A stretch of 64,000 bases of DNA from an uncultured SAR116 cluster alpha proteobacterium. Lineage in GTDB: Bacteria > Pseudomonadota > Alphaproteobacteria > Puniceispirillales > Marisalimonadaceae. The stretch is taken from the NCBI GenBank assembly GCA_902625215.1, contig CACOAO010000006.1:31206-95205 (forward strand), read 5' to 3'. Below are positions 8,911-17,667 of the stretch, piece after piece. The notes beneath the pieces were generated by a model, which did no database searches, was not told the DNA's origin, and was given only the letters and a program-made list of their open reading frames with translations. The translations under genes and the position numbers were made by a program. The stretch's first letter is position 1. Every line of letters starts with the position of its first letter.

Positions 8911-10152
8911 CTATTGCAATATTTTTCCAAAAATTGAAGATATTTTTAATAAAATACTATCTTTATTATTTGATGCAGTTAATTGTATAGAACAAGGTTT
9001 TTCACGAGTTCCGTTATAAGGCAGTGATATTGCAGGAAGATCTGATATATTGGCAAGAGAAGTAAAATTAGCTTGATTTAAGGGCTGTTCTTTTTCAATA
9101 TTAAATGCCGATTGTGGTGTAGTCGGAGTTAAGATTAAATCAAAGTTTTCAAAATTATTTTGTGTTTTAGTTTTTAATTTTAGTAAATCCTCTTTAATTT
9201 TTTTTATCTCAGTTTTGCTTATATTTTGACCAAATTTTAAATTGGATCTCAGAAGTTTTGTTATTTTGCTTTTATTATTAATTAATAAATCACTAAAATT
9301 TTTAGCTCCTTCATTCTCTACAATTTTTAATAATGCCTTTCTGTGATTGTTTGGATGCCAATAATCTAATTCTTTTTCTATTACCTGAATATTATTTTTT
9401 TTAAGTAAAAGAATAGCTTTTTTAAAATTTTCTAGAACATCATCTTCAATTTGATCTTCAAAAATTTGAGTTGGTACAATGCATTTAATATTCTGAGGCA
9501 GGCTATAATCTTGATGATTAATTAAATTAAATAAATTATTGATATTACTAATTCTTTTTCCAAAAAAACCTAATGTATCATATGTATTACTTAATAAAAT
9601 TAGGCTTTTATTACTAATAGTATTAGAAGATGGCTTAAAACCAAAAACTCCACAATAAGACGCTGGTATTCTTACTGATCCCATTGTATCTGTTCCAATA
9701 GCGTTATCAACTAACCCAGACGAAATTGCAGCAGCGCTTCCTCCTGATGAGCCTCCGACAGACAAATTTTTGTTTTTAGGGTTAAGACATCTTCCGTAAA
9801 AACTAGATGAGGTATTTCCTCCAAATGCAGCTTCATCCATATTAGTTAATCCAATTACTATTCCACCATTTTTTTTAATTATTTTTATAATTGGATCATC
9901 TTCAAAAGATGTATTATTTTTAAATTCTTCAATGCCAGCATGAAATGGAAATGAATTAACTTTAATATTTGCTTTTACTGCAATTAACTTCCCGTCAATT
10001 TGAGATAGATTATTTATCCTACTATCTGAATCTCTAGCATGTTTTAATGAAGAATCTATATCTGTATGAATAAAAATTTTGTGTGATTTAAAATTTTCTA
10101 AATATCTAAAAAATTTATTTACTTTGTCTTCAGATGTGTTGTTAATACTCAT
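8911..10152 (-). CDS. amidase-signature family amidase
   Basis: Amidase of the GatA/FAAH superfamily, 413 residues. The Ser-cisSer-Lys triad can be placed: Lys60 in AVKANI, Ser135 in GGSSGGS and Ser159 in GTDTMGSVRIP, with the usual 24-residue spacing between the serines. Met157 stands where most amidases have Gly in the TGGS loop, which may alter the oxyanion hole or substrate fit. No gatB or gatC is adjacent, so this is a catabolic amidase rather than the tRNA amidotransferase subunit. It heads a two-gene operon with the deacetylase-like gene and is divergent from tenA, 47 bases away. Confidence 0.85.
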   Translation of the reverse strand: MSINNTSEDKVNKFFRYLENFKSHKIFIHTDIDSSLKHARDSDSRINNLSQIDGKLIAVKANIKVNSFPFHAGIEEFKNNTSFEDDPIIKIIKKNGGIVIGLTNMDEAAFGGNTSSSFYGRCLNPKNKNLSVGGSSGGSAAAISSGLVDNAIGTDTMGSVRIPASYCGVFGFKPSSNTISNKSLILLSNTYDTLGFFGKRISNINNLFNLINHQDYSLPQNIKCIVPTQIFEDQIEDDVLENFKKAILLLKKNNIQVIEKELDYWHPNNHRKALLKIVENEGAKNFSDLLINNKSKITKLLRSNLKFGQNISKTEIKKIKEDLLKLKTKTQNNFENFDLILTPTTPQSAFNIEKEQPLNQANFTSLANISDLPAISLPYNGTREKPCSIQLTASNNKDSILLKISSIFGKILQ

Positions 10153-10199
10153 CTAAATAATTTATTCTCATGTATCAAAAATTAAAAGGAAAAGTTTAA

Positions 10200-10871
10200 A
10201 TGTCATATGGATTGATTTTTGAGTCTTTAAAAAAAAATAATCTTCAAAATTGGCTTCTTTATACTAAGCATGATTTTTTAAAACAATTGTCAGATAATTC
10301 ATTGAAAAAAAATTGTTTTTTGAATTATTTAAAACAAGACTACCTTTTTCTTATTCAATTTTCTAAAGCCTGGTCTTTAGCAGTTCTAAAATCAGACAAC
10401 TTAGATGAAATGAAAATTTCAGCAAGTACGGTTAATGATCTCATTAATTTTGAAATGCAACTTCACATTGATTTGTGTAATGAATATGGAATTTCAAAAA
10501 CTGATTTAGAAAGTACAGATGAACAGAATGAAAATATAGCTTACACTAGGTATGTGCTTGAGTTAGGCTATTCAGGTGATTTTTTAGACTTATTATCTGC
10601 ATTAGCTCCATGTGTCCTTGGGTATGGTGAAATTGGTTCAAATTTAAAGGATTTTAAACCGGATAATTTCATGTATCAAAAATGGATTGAAACTTATGCT
10701 AGTAATGAATACCAAGAAGTTTGTAAAAATGTATCTCAATTAATAGACAATGCATTTCTAATTAGGCTCGGTGACAATTATAAAGATACATATAAATGGG
10801 TCCGGGTAAACAAAGTTTTTAAAAAAGCAACTTTGCTTGAAGTTGATTTTTGGAACATGGCATTAAAGTAA
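10200..10871 (+). CDS. tenA: TenA family protein (thiaminase II / aminopyrimidine aminohydrolase)
   Basis: TenA fold, 223 residues, normal length. TenA deaminates aminomethyl-pyrimidine from degraded thiamin to HMP for salvage. Key residues line up: Asp47 in YLKQDYLFL, catalytic Cys138 in LSALAPCVLGYGEIG, and Glu214 in LLEVDFWNMA near the C-terminus, so it looks like an active TenA-C type enzyme. No TPP riboswitch is visible in the 47-base upstream gap. Its divergent neighbours are an amidase and a deacetylase-like hydrolase, a plausible setting for opening formylated thiamin breakdown products before TenA acts, but that link is inference. Confidence 0.8.
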   Translation: MSYGLIFESLKKNNLQNWLLYTKHDFLKQLSDNSLKKNCFLNYLKQDYLFLIQFSKAWSLAVLKSDNLDEMKISASTVNDLINFEMQLHIDLCNEYGISKTDLESTDEQNENIAYTRYVLELGYSGDFLDLLSALAPCVLGYGEIGSNLKDFKPDNFMYQKWIETYASNEYQEVCKNVSQLIDNAFLIRLGDNYKDTYKWVRVNKVFKKATLLEVDFWNMALK

Positions 10872-10909
10872 TTTAAAAGTGTATTATTTTTTTAAAATAC
10901 CCTTTTAAA
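10872..10909. terminator. bidirectional hairpin between convergent tenA and puuD-like genes
   Basis: Two 14-base arms (10872-10885 and 10896-10909) pair with a single mismatch around a 10-base loop: TTTAAAAGTGTATT against AATACCCTTTTAAA. The outer arm supplies A/T tracts on both strands. It fills the gap between the stop codons of two convergent genes, so it can end transcription from either side. Confidence 0.65.
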
Positions 10910-10915
10910 AAGCAA

Positions 10916-11497
10916 CTATGAAAAACTATTTTGTGCCACTGTCATTGCAACTAGCATTGGAATAGATAAAATTGTATTTTTTCTAGAAAATAACATTGCT
11001 TTCCTTGCAGCATTTGCTTTGGTTTCTGCATCAACTTCCACAATTCCAAGTGCTTTTTTTTGATTAGGCCAAATGACTAACCATACATTTAGAAACATTA
11101 TTAACGCAAGCCACATACCAATTCCAATAGGCCAATGTCCATTTGAAAAAGTCATAGCGTCATGAAGATAACCATTTAGATGAGCTAAAATAAAACCTGT
11201 TACAACTGTTGCCACTGCTCCCCATCTAAACCACCATAATGCAGCTGGAGCGATAACCTTACTTATTGCAGGTTTTTGATCATCTGGAATATTAGGTATG
11301 TTAGGGATTTGTACAAAATTGAAATAATATAAAATTCCAACCCACATGAGCCCTGATAATACATGCATCCATCTAAGAAGCCACATATTAAAAGCAGTTT
11401 GGTCAAATGATCCTTGAGCCAAAAATAAAATTAATATTATTGCAAAAATAAAGCCTGTTATTACAGCACTTCTTAAATTAGTTAAAATTGAAGACAT
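10916..11497 (-). CDS. PuuD-like (DUF989) membrane protein, short form
   Basis: Integral membrane protein of 193 residues with about five helices. HVLSGLMWVGILYYFNFVQIP, ALWWFRWGAVATVVTG and the HLNG loop match the membrane domain of urate hydroxylase PuuD, which in rhizobia is fused to a C-terminal cytochrome c. No CxxCH haem motif is present here, so this is the short form common in marine Alphaproteobacteria. Urate oxidation is therefore possible but unproven. The start is supported by GGGAGAA before ATG 11497. It is transcribed alone, convergent with tenA and divergent from the N-acyl-D-amino-acid deacylase gene. Confidence 0.65.
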   Translation of the reverse strand: MSSILTNLRSAVITGFIFAIILILFLAQGSFDQTAFNMWLLRWMHVLSGLMWVGILYYFNFVQIPNIPNIPDDQKPAISKVIAPAALWWFRWGAVATVVTGFILAHLNGYLHDAMTFSNGHWPIGIGMWLALIMFLNVWLVIWPNQKKALGIVEVDAETKANAARKAMLFSRKNTILSIPMLVAMTVAQNSFS

Positions 11498-11634
11498 AAG
11501 TTTTCTCCCAAGACTATTAACTTATATTCTATAATGTATATAGAATTTTTATTAACTCATAGCATTATTGTATTTATGGAAGTTTTTATTAATTTATATT
11601 ATCATAAAGTATATAAATTTTGAGGACATAAAAA

Positions 11635-13125
11635 ATGAATATGTTTGACATTCATATTAAAAATGGAGAAATAATCGATGGTACAGGTGCTCCAAAATTT
11701 AGGTCTGATATTGTTATTGATAAAGGAAAAATAATAGGGGTCTTTCCTCCTGAAAATGGTGATGCACGAGATCCATCAGAAAATCATTTTTTATCAAACT
11801 TTAAAGCAAAACATACGATAAATGCAGAAAGCAAGATTATTTCACCAGGATTTATCGATGTACATACACACGATGATGATAATGTCTTTCTAGACCCGTC
11901 AATGTCTTCAAAAATAAGTCAAGGAGTTACAACTTGTGTTGCAGGTAATTGTGGTATTAGTTTAGCACCATTTAGTTATAAGGGTGAAGTTCCAGCTCCA
12001 ATAGCACTTCTAGGTAAATCAGAAGTATTTAGGTTTCCACGCGTAAGCGATTATAAGGAAGAGTTTGACAACAAACCAAGTTCTGTAAATTTGGCCCTGT
12101 TAACTGGACATTCTATGCTGAGAGTTGAGGCTATGAATGGTGAATTTGCTAGACCAGCAACAACAAAAGAAATTTCTAAAATGGTTGATAAGCTGAAATT
12201 TGCTCTTGAGGATGGTTCTATTGGTCTGTCTACCGGTTTGGCTTACCCTGCGGCAAATGACGCTCCTACGTCAGAAATTATAGAGTTAGCAAAAATATTA
12301 CCTGAATTTGATGGAATTTTCACAACACACATGCGTAATGAAGCAGTTGATGTTATAAAATCTGTAATTGAAACTATTAACATATCATCTAAAGCTAAAG
12401 TTAGAACTGTAATCTCTCATCATAAATGTGCGGGAAGAGAAAATTGGGGAAAAAGTAAAAAAACATTAGAATTAATTGGAGAAGCTAAAAAGAATAATTT
12501 TCTTGATCTTGACTGTTATCCATACACTGCCAGCTCAACCATGTTATTAAAGAGCTTTGTTAAGCGCGCAGATAAAGTTTTAGTTACATGGTCTGATAAT
12601 TATCCTGATATTTCTGGACAAGATTTGAATGACTTGGCTCAACAATTTGGAACTAGTATTGACGAAACAATTGATAAATTATATCCAGCAGGGGCTATTT
12701 ATTTTCAAATGGATGATCAAGACTTAAACAGAATTTTACAATTTCCAGGTTCTATGATCGGATCTGACGGCATACCAGGAGATCGGCATCCTCATCCACG
12801 TTTGTGGGGCACTTTTCCTAGAGTTTTAGGTAAATATTCTAGAGAGATGCAACTTTTCCCACTTGAAGAGGCAGTTTATAAAATGACTGGTAAAAGTGCT
12901 TCGGTTTTTGGTCTTGAAAAAAGAGGGATAATTGATGTTGGCAATTATGCAGACTTAGTTATCTTTAATCCTGAAACAGTTATTGATAAAGCATCATATC
13001 AATCACCTAAACTTCATGCTGATGGCATTGAAAATGTTCTTGTAAACGGAGAGGTTGTTTGGCAAGAAGATAGCGCTACACAAAATAGACCAGGAATGTT
13101 TTTAGAAGGTAAAAATTTTAACTAA
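11635..13125 (+). CDS. N-acyl-D-amino-acid deacylase (amidohydrolase family)
   Basis: Zinc amidohydrolase of 496 residues. The HxH motif (His77, His79) is in GFIDVHTHDDD, and the family-specific metal ligand Cys106 is in VAGNCGISL. Further ligands are the His of FTTHMRNE and the SHHKC segment, and the catalytic Asp is in GSDGIPGDRHPHPR. This Cys-bearing pattern separates D-aminoacylases from dihydropyrimidinases. It cuts N-acyl-D-amino acids to D-amino acids plus a fatty or short acyl acid. A GAGGA site lies upstream of ATG 11635, with a second ATG two codons on. It ends one base before the convergent acetyltransferase gene. Confidence 0.85.
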   Translation: MNMFDIHIKNGEIIDGTGAPKFRSDIVIDKGKIIGVFPPENGDARDPSENHFLSNFKAKHTINAESKIISPGFIDVHTHDDDNVFLDPSMSSKISQGVTTCVAGNCGISLAPFSYKGEVPAPIALLGKSEVFRFPRVSDYKEEFDNKPSSVNLALLTGHSMLRVEAMNGEFARPATTKEISKMVDKLKFALEDGSIGLSTGLAYPAANDAPTSEIIELAKILPEFDGIFTTHMRNEAVDVIKSVIETINISSKAKVRTVISHHKCAGRENWGKSKKTLELIGEAKKNNFLDLDCYPYTASSTMLLKSFVKRADKVLVTWSDNYPDISGQDLNDLAQQFGTSIDETIDKLYPAGAIYFQMDDQDLNRILQFPGSMIGSDGIPGDRHPHPRLWGTFPRVLGKYSREMQLFPLEEAVYKMTGKSASVFGLEKRGIIDVGNYADLVIFNPETVIDKASYQSPKLHADGIENVLVNGEVVWQEDSATQNRPGMFLEGKNFN

Positions 13126-13126
13126 T

Positions 13127-13654
13127 CTAAACTATTTTTTCTAAATCTTTGTATTTAACTGGTTTAAATCCAAATTTTTGGTATAGGTAAATTGCATTCT
13201 TATGATCAAGAGAGCAGGTATTTACAGTTAATTTCTCTATTTTCCTACTGTCCCATGCTGTCAATATAGCTGTTTGTAATAAATATTTTCCTAACCCTAT
13301 CCCAATTGCTTCTTCAACTAAACCAAAAAAACTAAGGTCACAAATATCTTTTTTTCTATAATCTAACATATAGAAACCAACAGGCCATCCGTCTTTTATC
13401 AGCGTGTAAAGTAATACATTTTTATCATTTACAAACTTATTAATTTCATTATCACTTTTTCTTAGCCAATCCGTCCAATAATAATTTTTTCCAACTTGTT
13501 TGTAAAAAAATAAAAAATACCAAGATGGAAAACTCTCAGCTAACAATATATTAAGCTTATGTTTTAAATTTTTTGGCCAATCAAATTTTGGTCGATTGTC
13601 CATTTCTAAATATGTTACACGGTATTTTAGTGTTTCTTGTATATTTTTATTCAT
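13127..13654 (-). CDS. GNAT family N-acetyltransferase
   Basis: GNAT-fold acyltransferase of 175 residues. The acetyl-CoA pyrophosphate loop is recognisable as EEAIGIGLGKYLLQTAI, followed by KIEKLTVNTCSLDHKNAIYLYQKFGFKPV, the classic motif B of the family. The N-terminal third (PKFDWPKNLKHKLN) matches no acceptor-specific motif I recognise. It is a single gene between the convergent D-aminoacylase gene and the divergent mmsA. Confidence 0.82.
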   Translation of the reverse strand: MNKNIQETLKYRVTYLEMDNRPKFDWPKNLKHKLNILLAESFPSWYFLFFYKQVGKNYYWTDWLRKSDNEINKFVNDKNVLLYTLIKDGWPVGFYMLDYRKKDICDLSFFGLVEEAIGIGLGKYLLQTAILTAWDSRKIEKLTVNTCSLDHKNAIYLYQKFGFKPVKYKDLEKIV

Positions 13655-13747
13655 TTAAAACAAACTTTCAATTTACTTTCACTTTAGTTTTTTGCACTAT
13701 TATAAATCAATTTTTAAATTAATTAACAACTTTTCTCTGGAGTAAAA

Positions 13748-15244
13748 ATGAAATTAATCGATCACTTTATTGATGGCAAAAGTCCTAATTTTCCTGAACT
13801 TTCTTCTACACCTGTGTTTAATCCTGCATCAGGAGAAGAAATTTCCAGAGTTGTATCAGGAACTGCTGAATGTATAAACAAAGCGGTTAATTCTGCAAAA
13901 GAAATATTCCCAGATTGGTCGGCAACAACTCCATTAGTTAGAGCAAGGAAAATGTTTAAGTTAAAAGAGTTGATTGAATTTAGGCAGAATGAATTAGCCA
14001 AGTTAATCTCACAAGAACATGGAAAGACTTTTGATGATGCATTAGGAGAAATTGGCAGGGGATTAGAAGTTGTTGAATTTGCATGTGGAATACCTAATCA
14101 TCTTGCTGGTAATTATACTAGTAATGTTGGTAGATCTATCGATAGTTGGTCTGATTATCAACCGATGGGGATTTGTGCAGGTATAACACCGTTTAATTTT
14201 CCAGTGATGGTTCCAATGTGGATGTTTCCAGTAGCAATTGCATGCGGTAATTGCTTTATACTAAAACCTTCTGAAAGAGACCCAAGTTCAACAAGGTTGT
14301 TATCTGAAATTGTTTTAGAAGCTGGAATACCACCGGGAGTTTTAAATTTAGTTAATGGTGGAAAAGAAACAGTAGATGCTATTTTACAACATGAAGATAT
14401 AAGTGGTGTAAGTTTTGTAGGCTCTACACCTATAGCTGAGTATGTTTATAGGGAGGCAGCTAAATATGGCAAAAAAGTTCAAGCTATGGGAGGAGCGAAG
14501 AACCACATGGTTGTAATGCCAGATGCTGATATGGAGATGGTAGGTGATGCAATTATGGGCTCAGTATTTGGGTCTGCTGGAGAAAGATGCATGGCTATTT
14601 CAGTTGTGGTTCCAGTTGGTGAAGGAACCGGTGACAAAATAAAAGAAATAGTTAAGCCAAAAATTGAAAATTTGAAAATAGGACCTGGTTTAGATCCTGA
14701 TTCAGAAATGGGACCCTTAGTCACTTCTGATCATCTTAAGAAAGTCCAAAATTACATTGATAAAGGTGTCGAAGAGGGTGCCCAATTAGTTGTAGATGGA
14801 AGAAATTTGAAGCTTCAAGGGTATGAAAATGGTTTTTTTATTGGTGGTTCATTCTTTGACAACGTTACAACTGATATGTCCATTTATAAAGAAGAAATTT
14901 TTGGTCCGGTTTTGTCAATGGTTAGAGCTAAAGATTTTGATTATGCTTTAGATATTGTAAACAAACATGAATATGGTAATGGAACAGCAATTTTTACTTC
15001 GAATGGCGGTGTTGCAAGAAAATTCTCAAATGAGTGCCAAATTGGCATGGTAGGTGTAAATGTACCTATTCCTGTTCCAGTGGCATATCATTCTTTTGGT
15101 GGATGGAAAAGATCTGCATTTGGAGGTCATGGCGTTTATGGAATGGAAGCTGTAAGGTTTTATACTAGACTCAAAACAGTCACAGGAAGATGGCCTTCTG
15201 GCCATCATTCTGGTGCTCAATACACATTTCCTAGTAATAATTAA
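13748..15244 (+). CDS. mmsA: CoA-acylating methylmalonate-semialdehyde dehydrogenase
   Basis: Aldehyde dehydrogenase superfamily member of 498 residues. It oxidises methylmalonate or malonate semialdehyde to propionyl-CoA or acetyl-CoA in valine, pyrimidine and inositol breakdown. Nucleophile Cys281 is in SAGERCMA, cofactor Asn150 in ITPFNFPVM and Lys173 in LKPSE. Asn252 in GGAKNHMVVMPDAD replaces the general-base Glu, the hallmark of the CoA-dependent subfamily. GGAG lies 6 bases before ATG 13748. Its stop overlaps the convergent CMD gene by 4 bases. Nearby N-compound hydrolases would fit pyrimidine-type or beta-amino-acid catabolism. Confidence 0.92.
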   Translation: MKLIDHFIDGKSPNFPELSSTPVFNPASGEEISRVVSGTAECINKAVNSAKEIFPDWSATTPLVRARKMFKLKELIEFRQNELAKLISQEHGKTFDDALGEIGRGLEVVEFACGIPNHLAGNYTSNVGRSIDSWSDYQPMGICAGITPFNFPVMVPMWMFPVAIACGNCFILKPSERDPSSTRLLSEIVLEAGIPPGVLNLVNGGKETVDAILQHEDISGVSFVGSTPIAEYVYREAAKYGKKVQAMGGAKNHMVVMPDADMEMVGDAIMGSVFGSAGERCMAISVVVPVGEGTGDKIKEIVKPKIENLKIGPGLDPDSEMGPLVTSDHLKKVQNYIDKGVEEGAQLVVDGRNLKLQGYENGFFIGGSFFDNVTTDMSIYKEEIFGPVLSMVRAKDFDYALDIVNKHEYGNGTAIFTSNGGVARKFSNECQIGMVGVNVPIPVPVAYHSFGGWKRSAFGGHGVYGMEAVRFYTRLKTVTGRWPSGHHSGAQYTFPSNN

Positions 15245-15819
15245 CTTTTGAGCATTTTAGAAAAATCTTTTATTTCTGGCAATGGCCATTTATCAGTATC
15301 ATTTGGCACTTTAAATACATTAAGTGTCATTGAAATTAAGCTGTAATAACCGCAGATGCCAACAATGTCTATTGCCGCTGTTTCATCGAGTGTGTTTACA
15401 AGATTATTATAAGTATTATCAGAAACGTTTTTTAAAATATTAGCTTCAGCAGCAAAATCAAAAACAGCTTCTTCTTCTGTTTTTGTAAAATTTGGCCTCT
15501 GTCCTATGCTAATTGTATCTACATGTTTTGGATCTATTCCACCTTCAATTGCCAATGGTGCGTGATGCTCCCATTCAAATGCGGATGACCAGACTCTTCC
15601 AGTAGTTATAATAGCTAATTCAGATAAACCTTTTGATAATGATGTTCCATATCTTGCGTATTCTCCAACTGTTTGGGCACTTCTTGCCAAGCCAGGATTG
15701 TTAAGCCAAATTCTAAGTGGGCCAACTACATGACCTCTTGGGCCATTCACAATAGTGTCGTGGATTTCTTTTTGTTCTGCAGTTAAATTTTCTACTGTCC
15801 AATCTTTAATTCGTGTCAT
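15241..15819 (-). CDS. carboxymuconolactone decarboxylase-family protein
   Basis: Helical CMD/AhpD-like protein of 192 residues. The segment RVWSSAFEWEHHAPLAIEGG is the conserved core of the family, but there is no CxxC pair, so an AhpD-type peroxidase is unlikely. Such proteins include 4-carboxymuconolactone decarboxylase and many uncharacterised oxidative-decarboxylation partners. Ten bases separate it from the upstream amidase gene, so the two form an operon. AAGGA stands about 8 bases before its ATG. The reaction is unknown. Confidence 0.82.
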   Translation of the reverse strand: MTRIKDWTVENLTAEQKEIHDTIVNGPRGHVVGPLRIWLNNPGLARSAQTVGEYARYGTSLSKGLSELAIITTGRVWSSAFEWEHHAPLAIEGGIDPKHVDTISIGQRPNFTKTEEEAVFDFAAEANILKNVSDNTYNNLVNTLDETAAIDIVGICGYYSLISMTLNVFKVPNDTDKWPLPEIKDFSKMLKS

Positions 15820-15829
15820 AAATATTCCT

Positions 15830-16978
15830 TTATAAATACGTTAATTTTTCTAATAAAACTTCGTCACTATATTGCCATCCTAGTAATGATATACCAATAG
15901 GGCCAGTATTATCTTTAAATTTTGGCATCGATATTTGCGGCCTTGATGTCATTCCAGCTATCGATGTGAACTCCATTAATTTTTTCCTATGTGAAGCTAA
16001 TTGCTCATCACTTTGGCCACATTTTGGTGGTGAAAAAGGTGTTGTTGGGAAAAGAGCAATTATTCCTTTTGGCAACGATTTATCAATTTCTAATTTAAGG
16101 TTTTCTCTAAACTTTTGAGCTTTATTAATCTCGAAGTTTGTTATTTTCATTGCCATTTCAATTCTATTATTTATTTCAGGTGATATTTTAGGCTTATATT
16201 TTAAAATCCAAGGAATAACACATTTCTTTATCTCACCACCTTGAAGAATTCTAAAATTATCGGCAATTATATCTTTAGAATGTTTTGATAAGCGAACTGT
16301 TTTTATTTCTGGGAAATGATTATTTATATATTTATAAAAAAGATTGCTAATTTCAGGATTTACTAATTCTAAAAGATCTTTTGGTATTACAAATTCTTTA
16401 AATTTAATGTCTGTTTTATCATTAAAATTTAAAAGAATTTGTCCAATTTTGTTAAAGATTTTAATGTCTTTAGAAAACCAACCTATAGTATCAAAACTTG
16501 GAGCCATTGGATAAACATCATCTGTTTTAATTCTATTATGTGTTGGTCTTATTCCAAATAAGCCACAAAAAGATGCAGGCACCCTCACAGAGCCGCCAGT
16601 ATCAGAGCCAATTGAAAAATCATATAAGTCAGTTGTTAATGCAGCTGCTGATCCAGAGCTTGATCCTCCAGGCACAAAACCAGGAGCATTCAAGTTAGTT
16701 GGTGTGCCGTAGTGAGCATTTTCACCAATCAAAGAATAAAAAAACTCATCACATATAGTTATTCCTTTCAAAGTTGCACCTGCATTTAAAATATTTTTTA
16801 AGAAGGGTGCATAATCATATGCTAGTTGACATTTTTGATAAAAATCAGGATTACCACAAGATGTTTTATGGCCTTTAATCTTACACATATCTTTAACTAC
16901 AAAATTTAGATTACTTAATAATCCATTTTTGTTTATTTGAATATCCATCTTTGGACTGTGTGGCATCAAAAAATTCAT
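15830..16978 (-). CDS. amidase-signature family amidase (second copy, different subgroup)
   Basis: 382 residues, shorter than most amidases. The triad is intact: Lys29 in FVVKDMC, Ser106 in PGGSSSGSA and Ser130 in GSDTGGSVRVP, 24 residues apart. It begins almost directly with the catalytic domain, lacking the usual N-terminal helix, and resembles AtzF/aryl-acylamidase-like amidases rather than GatA. It precedes the CMD-family gene in a two-gene operon. It is clearly distinct from the amidase at 8911, which carries Met in the TGGS loop, so this is not a recent duplication. Confidence 0.85.
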   Translation of the reverse strand: MNFLMPHSPKMDIQINKNGLLSNLNFVVKDMCKIKGHKTSCGNPDFYQKCQLAYDYAPFLKNILNAGATLKGITICDEFFYSLIGENAHYGTPTNLNAPGFVPGGSSSGSAAALTTDLYDFSIGSDTGGSVRVPASFCGLFGIRPTHNRIKTDDVYPMAPSFDTIGWFSKDIKIFNKIGQILLNFNDKTDIKFKEFVIPKDLLELVNPEISNLFYKYINNHFPEIKTVRLSKHSKDIIADNFRILQGGEIKKCVIPWILKYKPKISPEINNRIEMAMKITNFEINKAQKFRENLKLEIDKSLPKGIIALFPTTPFSPPKCGQSDEQLASHRKKLMEFTSIAGMTSRPQISMPKFKDNTGPIGISLLGWQYSDEVLLEKLTYL

Positions 16979-17050
16979 GTTTTATCTATAAAGTTTTAAG
17001 TATTTATAATTTTATGATTAACATATAATTAGATATAGGATAATAAAATT

Positions 17051-17113
17051 ATGATTCTTAAAGATTATATTGAAGAAATTCCAAACTTTTCAGTAAAGGG
17101 TGTTTTATATTAA
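17051..17113 (+). pseudogene. apt: out-of-frame 5' end of apt
   Basis: From ATG 17051 this frame gives KDYIEEIPNFSVKGVLY and then a TAA at 17111-17113. This is the conserved N-terminus of adenine phosphoribosyltransferase (compare E. coli SIQDYPKPGILFRD). The rest of the enzyme continues at once in another frame, starting YINISPLL. Restoring two bases in the TTTT run at 17103-17106 would rejoin the parts at the family's usual spacing. Either the gene is broken, the sequence has a homopolymer error, or the ribosome slips. Confidence 0.65.
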
Positions 17114-17558
17114 TATCAGTCCTTTATTAGAAAATTATCAAGAAATGCATTACGTTAAGACATCTTTTTTAGATATAATAAAGTCTTGTGATGTTGATTA
17201 TTTTAGTAGAATTGACGCTAGAGGTTTTTTGTTTTCTACATTGTTAGCTGATGCTTTATGTGTTGGCTCTTTTATGATTAGAAAAGAAGGAAAATTGCTT
17301 GGTGAAGTAATTACAAAAAAATACAGTTTAGAGTATGGTTCTTCAAAATTGTCTATTAAAAAAAATGTTAATTTAAAAAATAAAAACATAATTTTAGTTG
17401 ATGATCTATTGGCTACTGGTGGAACTTTAAAATGTACTGAAGAGTTGGTAAATATTGCAGGAGGCAACGTGTTATTATTATTAACTGTTATAGAGCTAAC
17501 AAAATTAACTGGTTATAAAATTTTAAATTCAAAAGTGCATTCTTTGGTAAAGTATTAA
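17100..17558 (+). CDS. apt: adenine phosphoribosyltransferase, main part (5' frame disrupted)
   Basis: Makes AMP from adenine and PRPP for purine salvage. The PRPP-binding loop is intact (ILVDDLLATGGT at about residues 99-110), as are the IDARGFLF segment and FMIRKEGKL with the following KYSLEYG flexible loop, all matching E. coli Apt. The open frame can only start at a GTG overlapping AAAGGG, with poor ribosome-site spacing. The true N-terminal 17 or so residues lie in another frame at 17051-17113. It is a single gene, ended by a strong bidirectional hairpin shared with sodB. Confidence 0.75.
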   Translation: MFYINISPLLENYQEMHYVKTSFLDIIKSCDVDYFSRIDARGFLFSTLLADALCVGSFMIRKEGKLLGEVITKKYSLEYGSSKLSIKKNVNLKNKNIILVDDLLATGGTLKCTEELVNIAGGNVLLLLTVIELTKLTGYKILNSKVHSLVKY

Positions 17559-17622
17559 GGAGTGTTTGATAAAAAAGTAAAAATAAATAATTTAAATATT
17601 AAGTGTTAACGTTGAATATAAA

Positions 17623-17646
17623 AAAAGGTGCTTTTTAGCACCTTTT
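17623..17646. terminator. bidirectional rho-independent terminator between apt and sodB
   Basis: Perfect 10-bp stem AAAAGGTGCT / AGCACCTTTT with a TTTT loop. It is followed by TTTATTTTTATTTT on the plus strand and preceded by an A-run that supplies U residues for the minus strand. It lies between the convergent stops of apt and sodB and is the clearest intrinsic terminator in the window. Confidence 0.85.
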
Positions 17647-17667
17647 ATTTTTATTTTATTAGACAAT

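Noticed and set aside
10153..10199. TPP riboswitch upstream of tenA
   Set aside because: The gap is only 47 bases, too short, and has no TPP-aptamer consensus.
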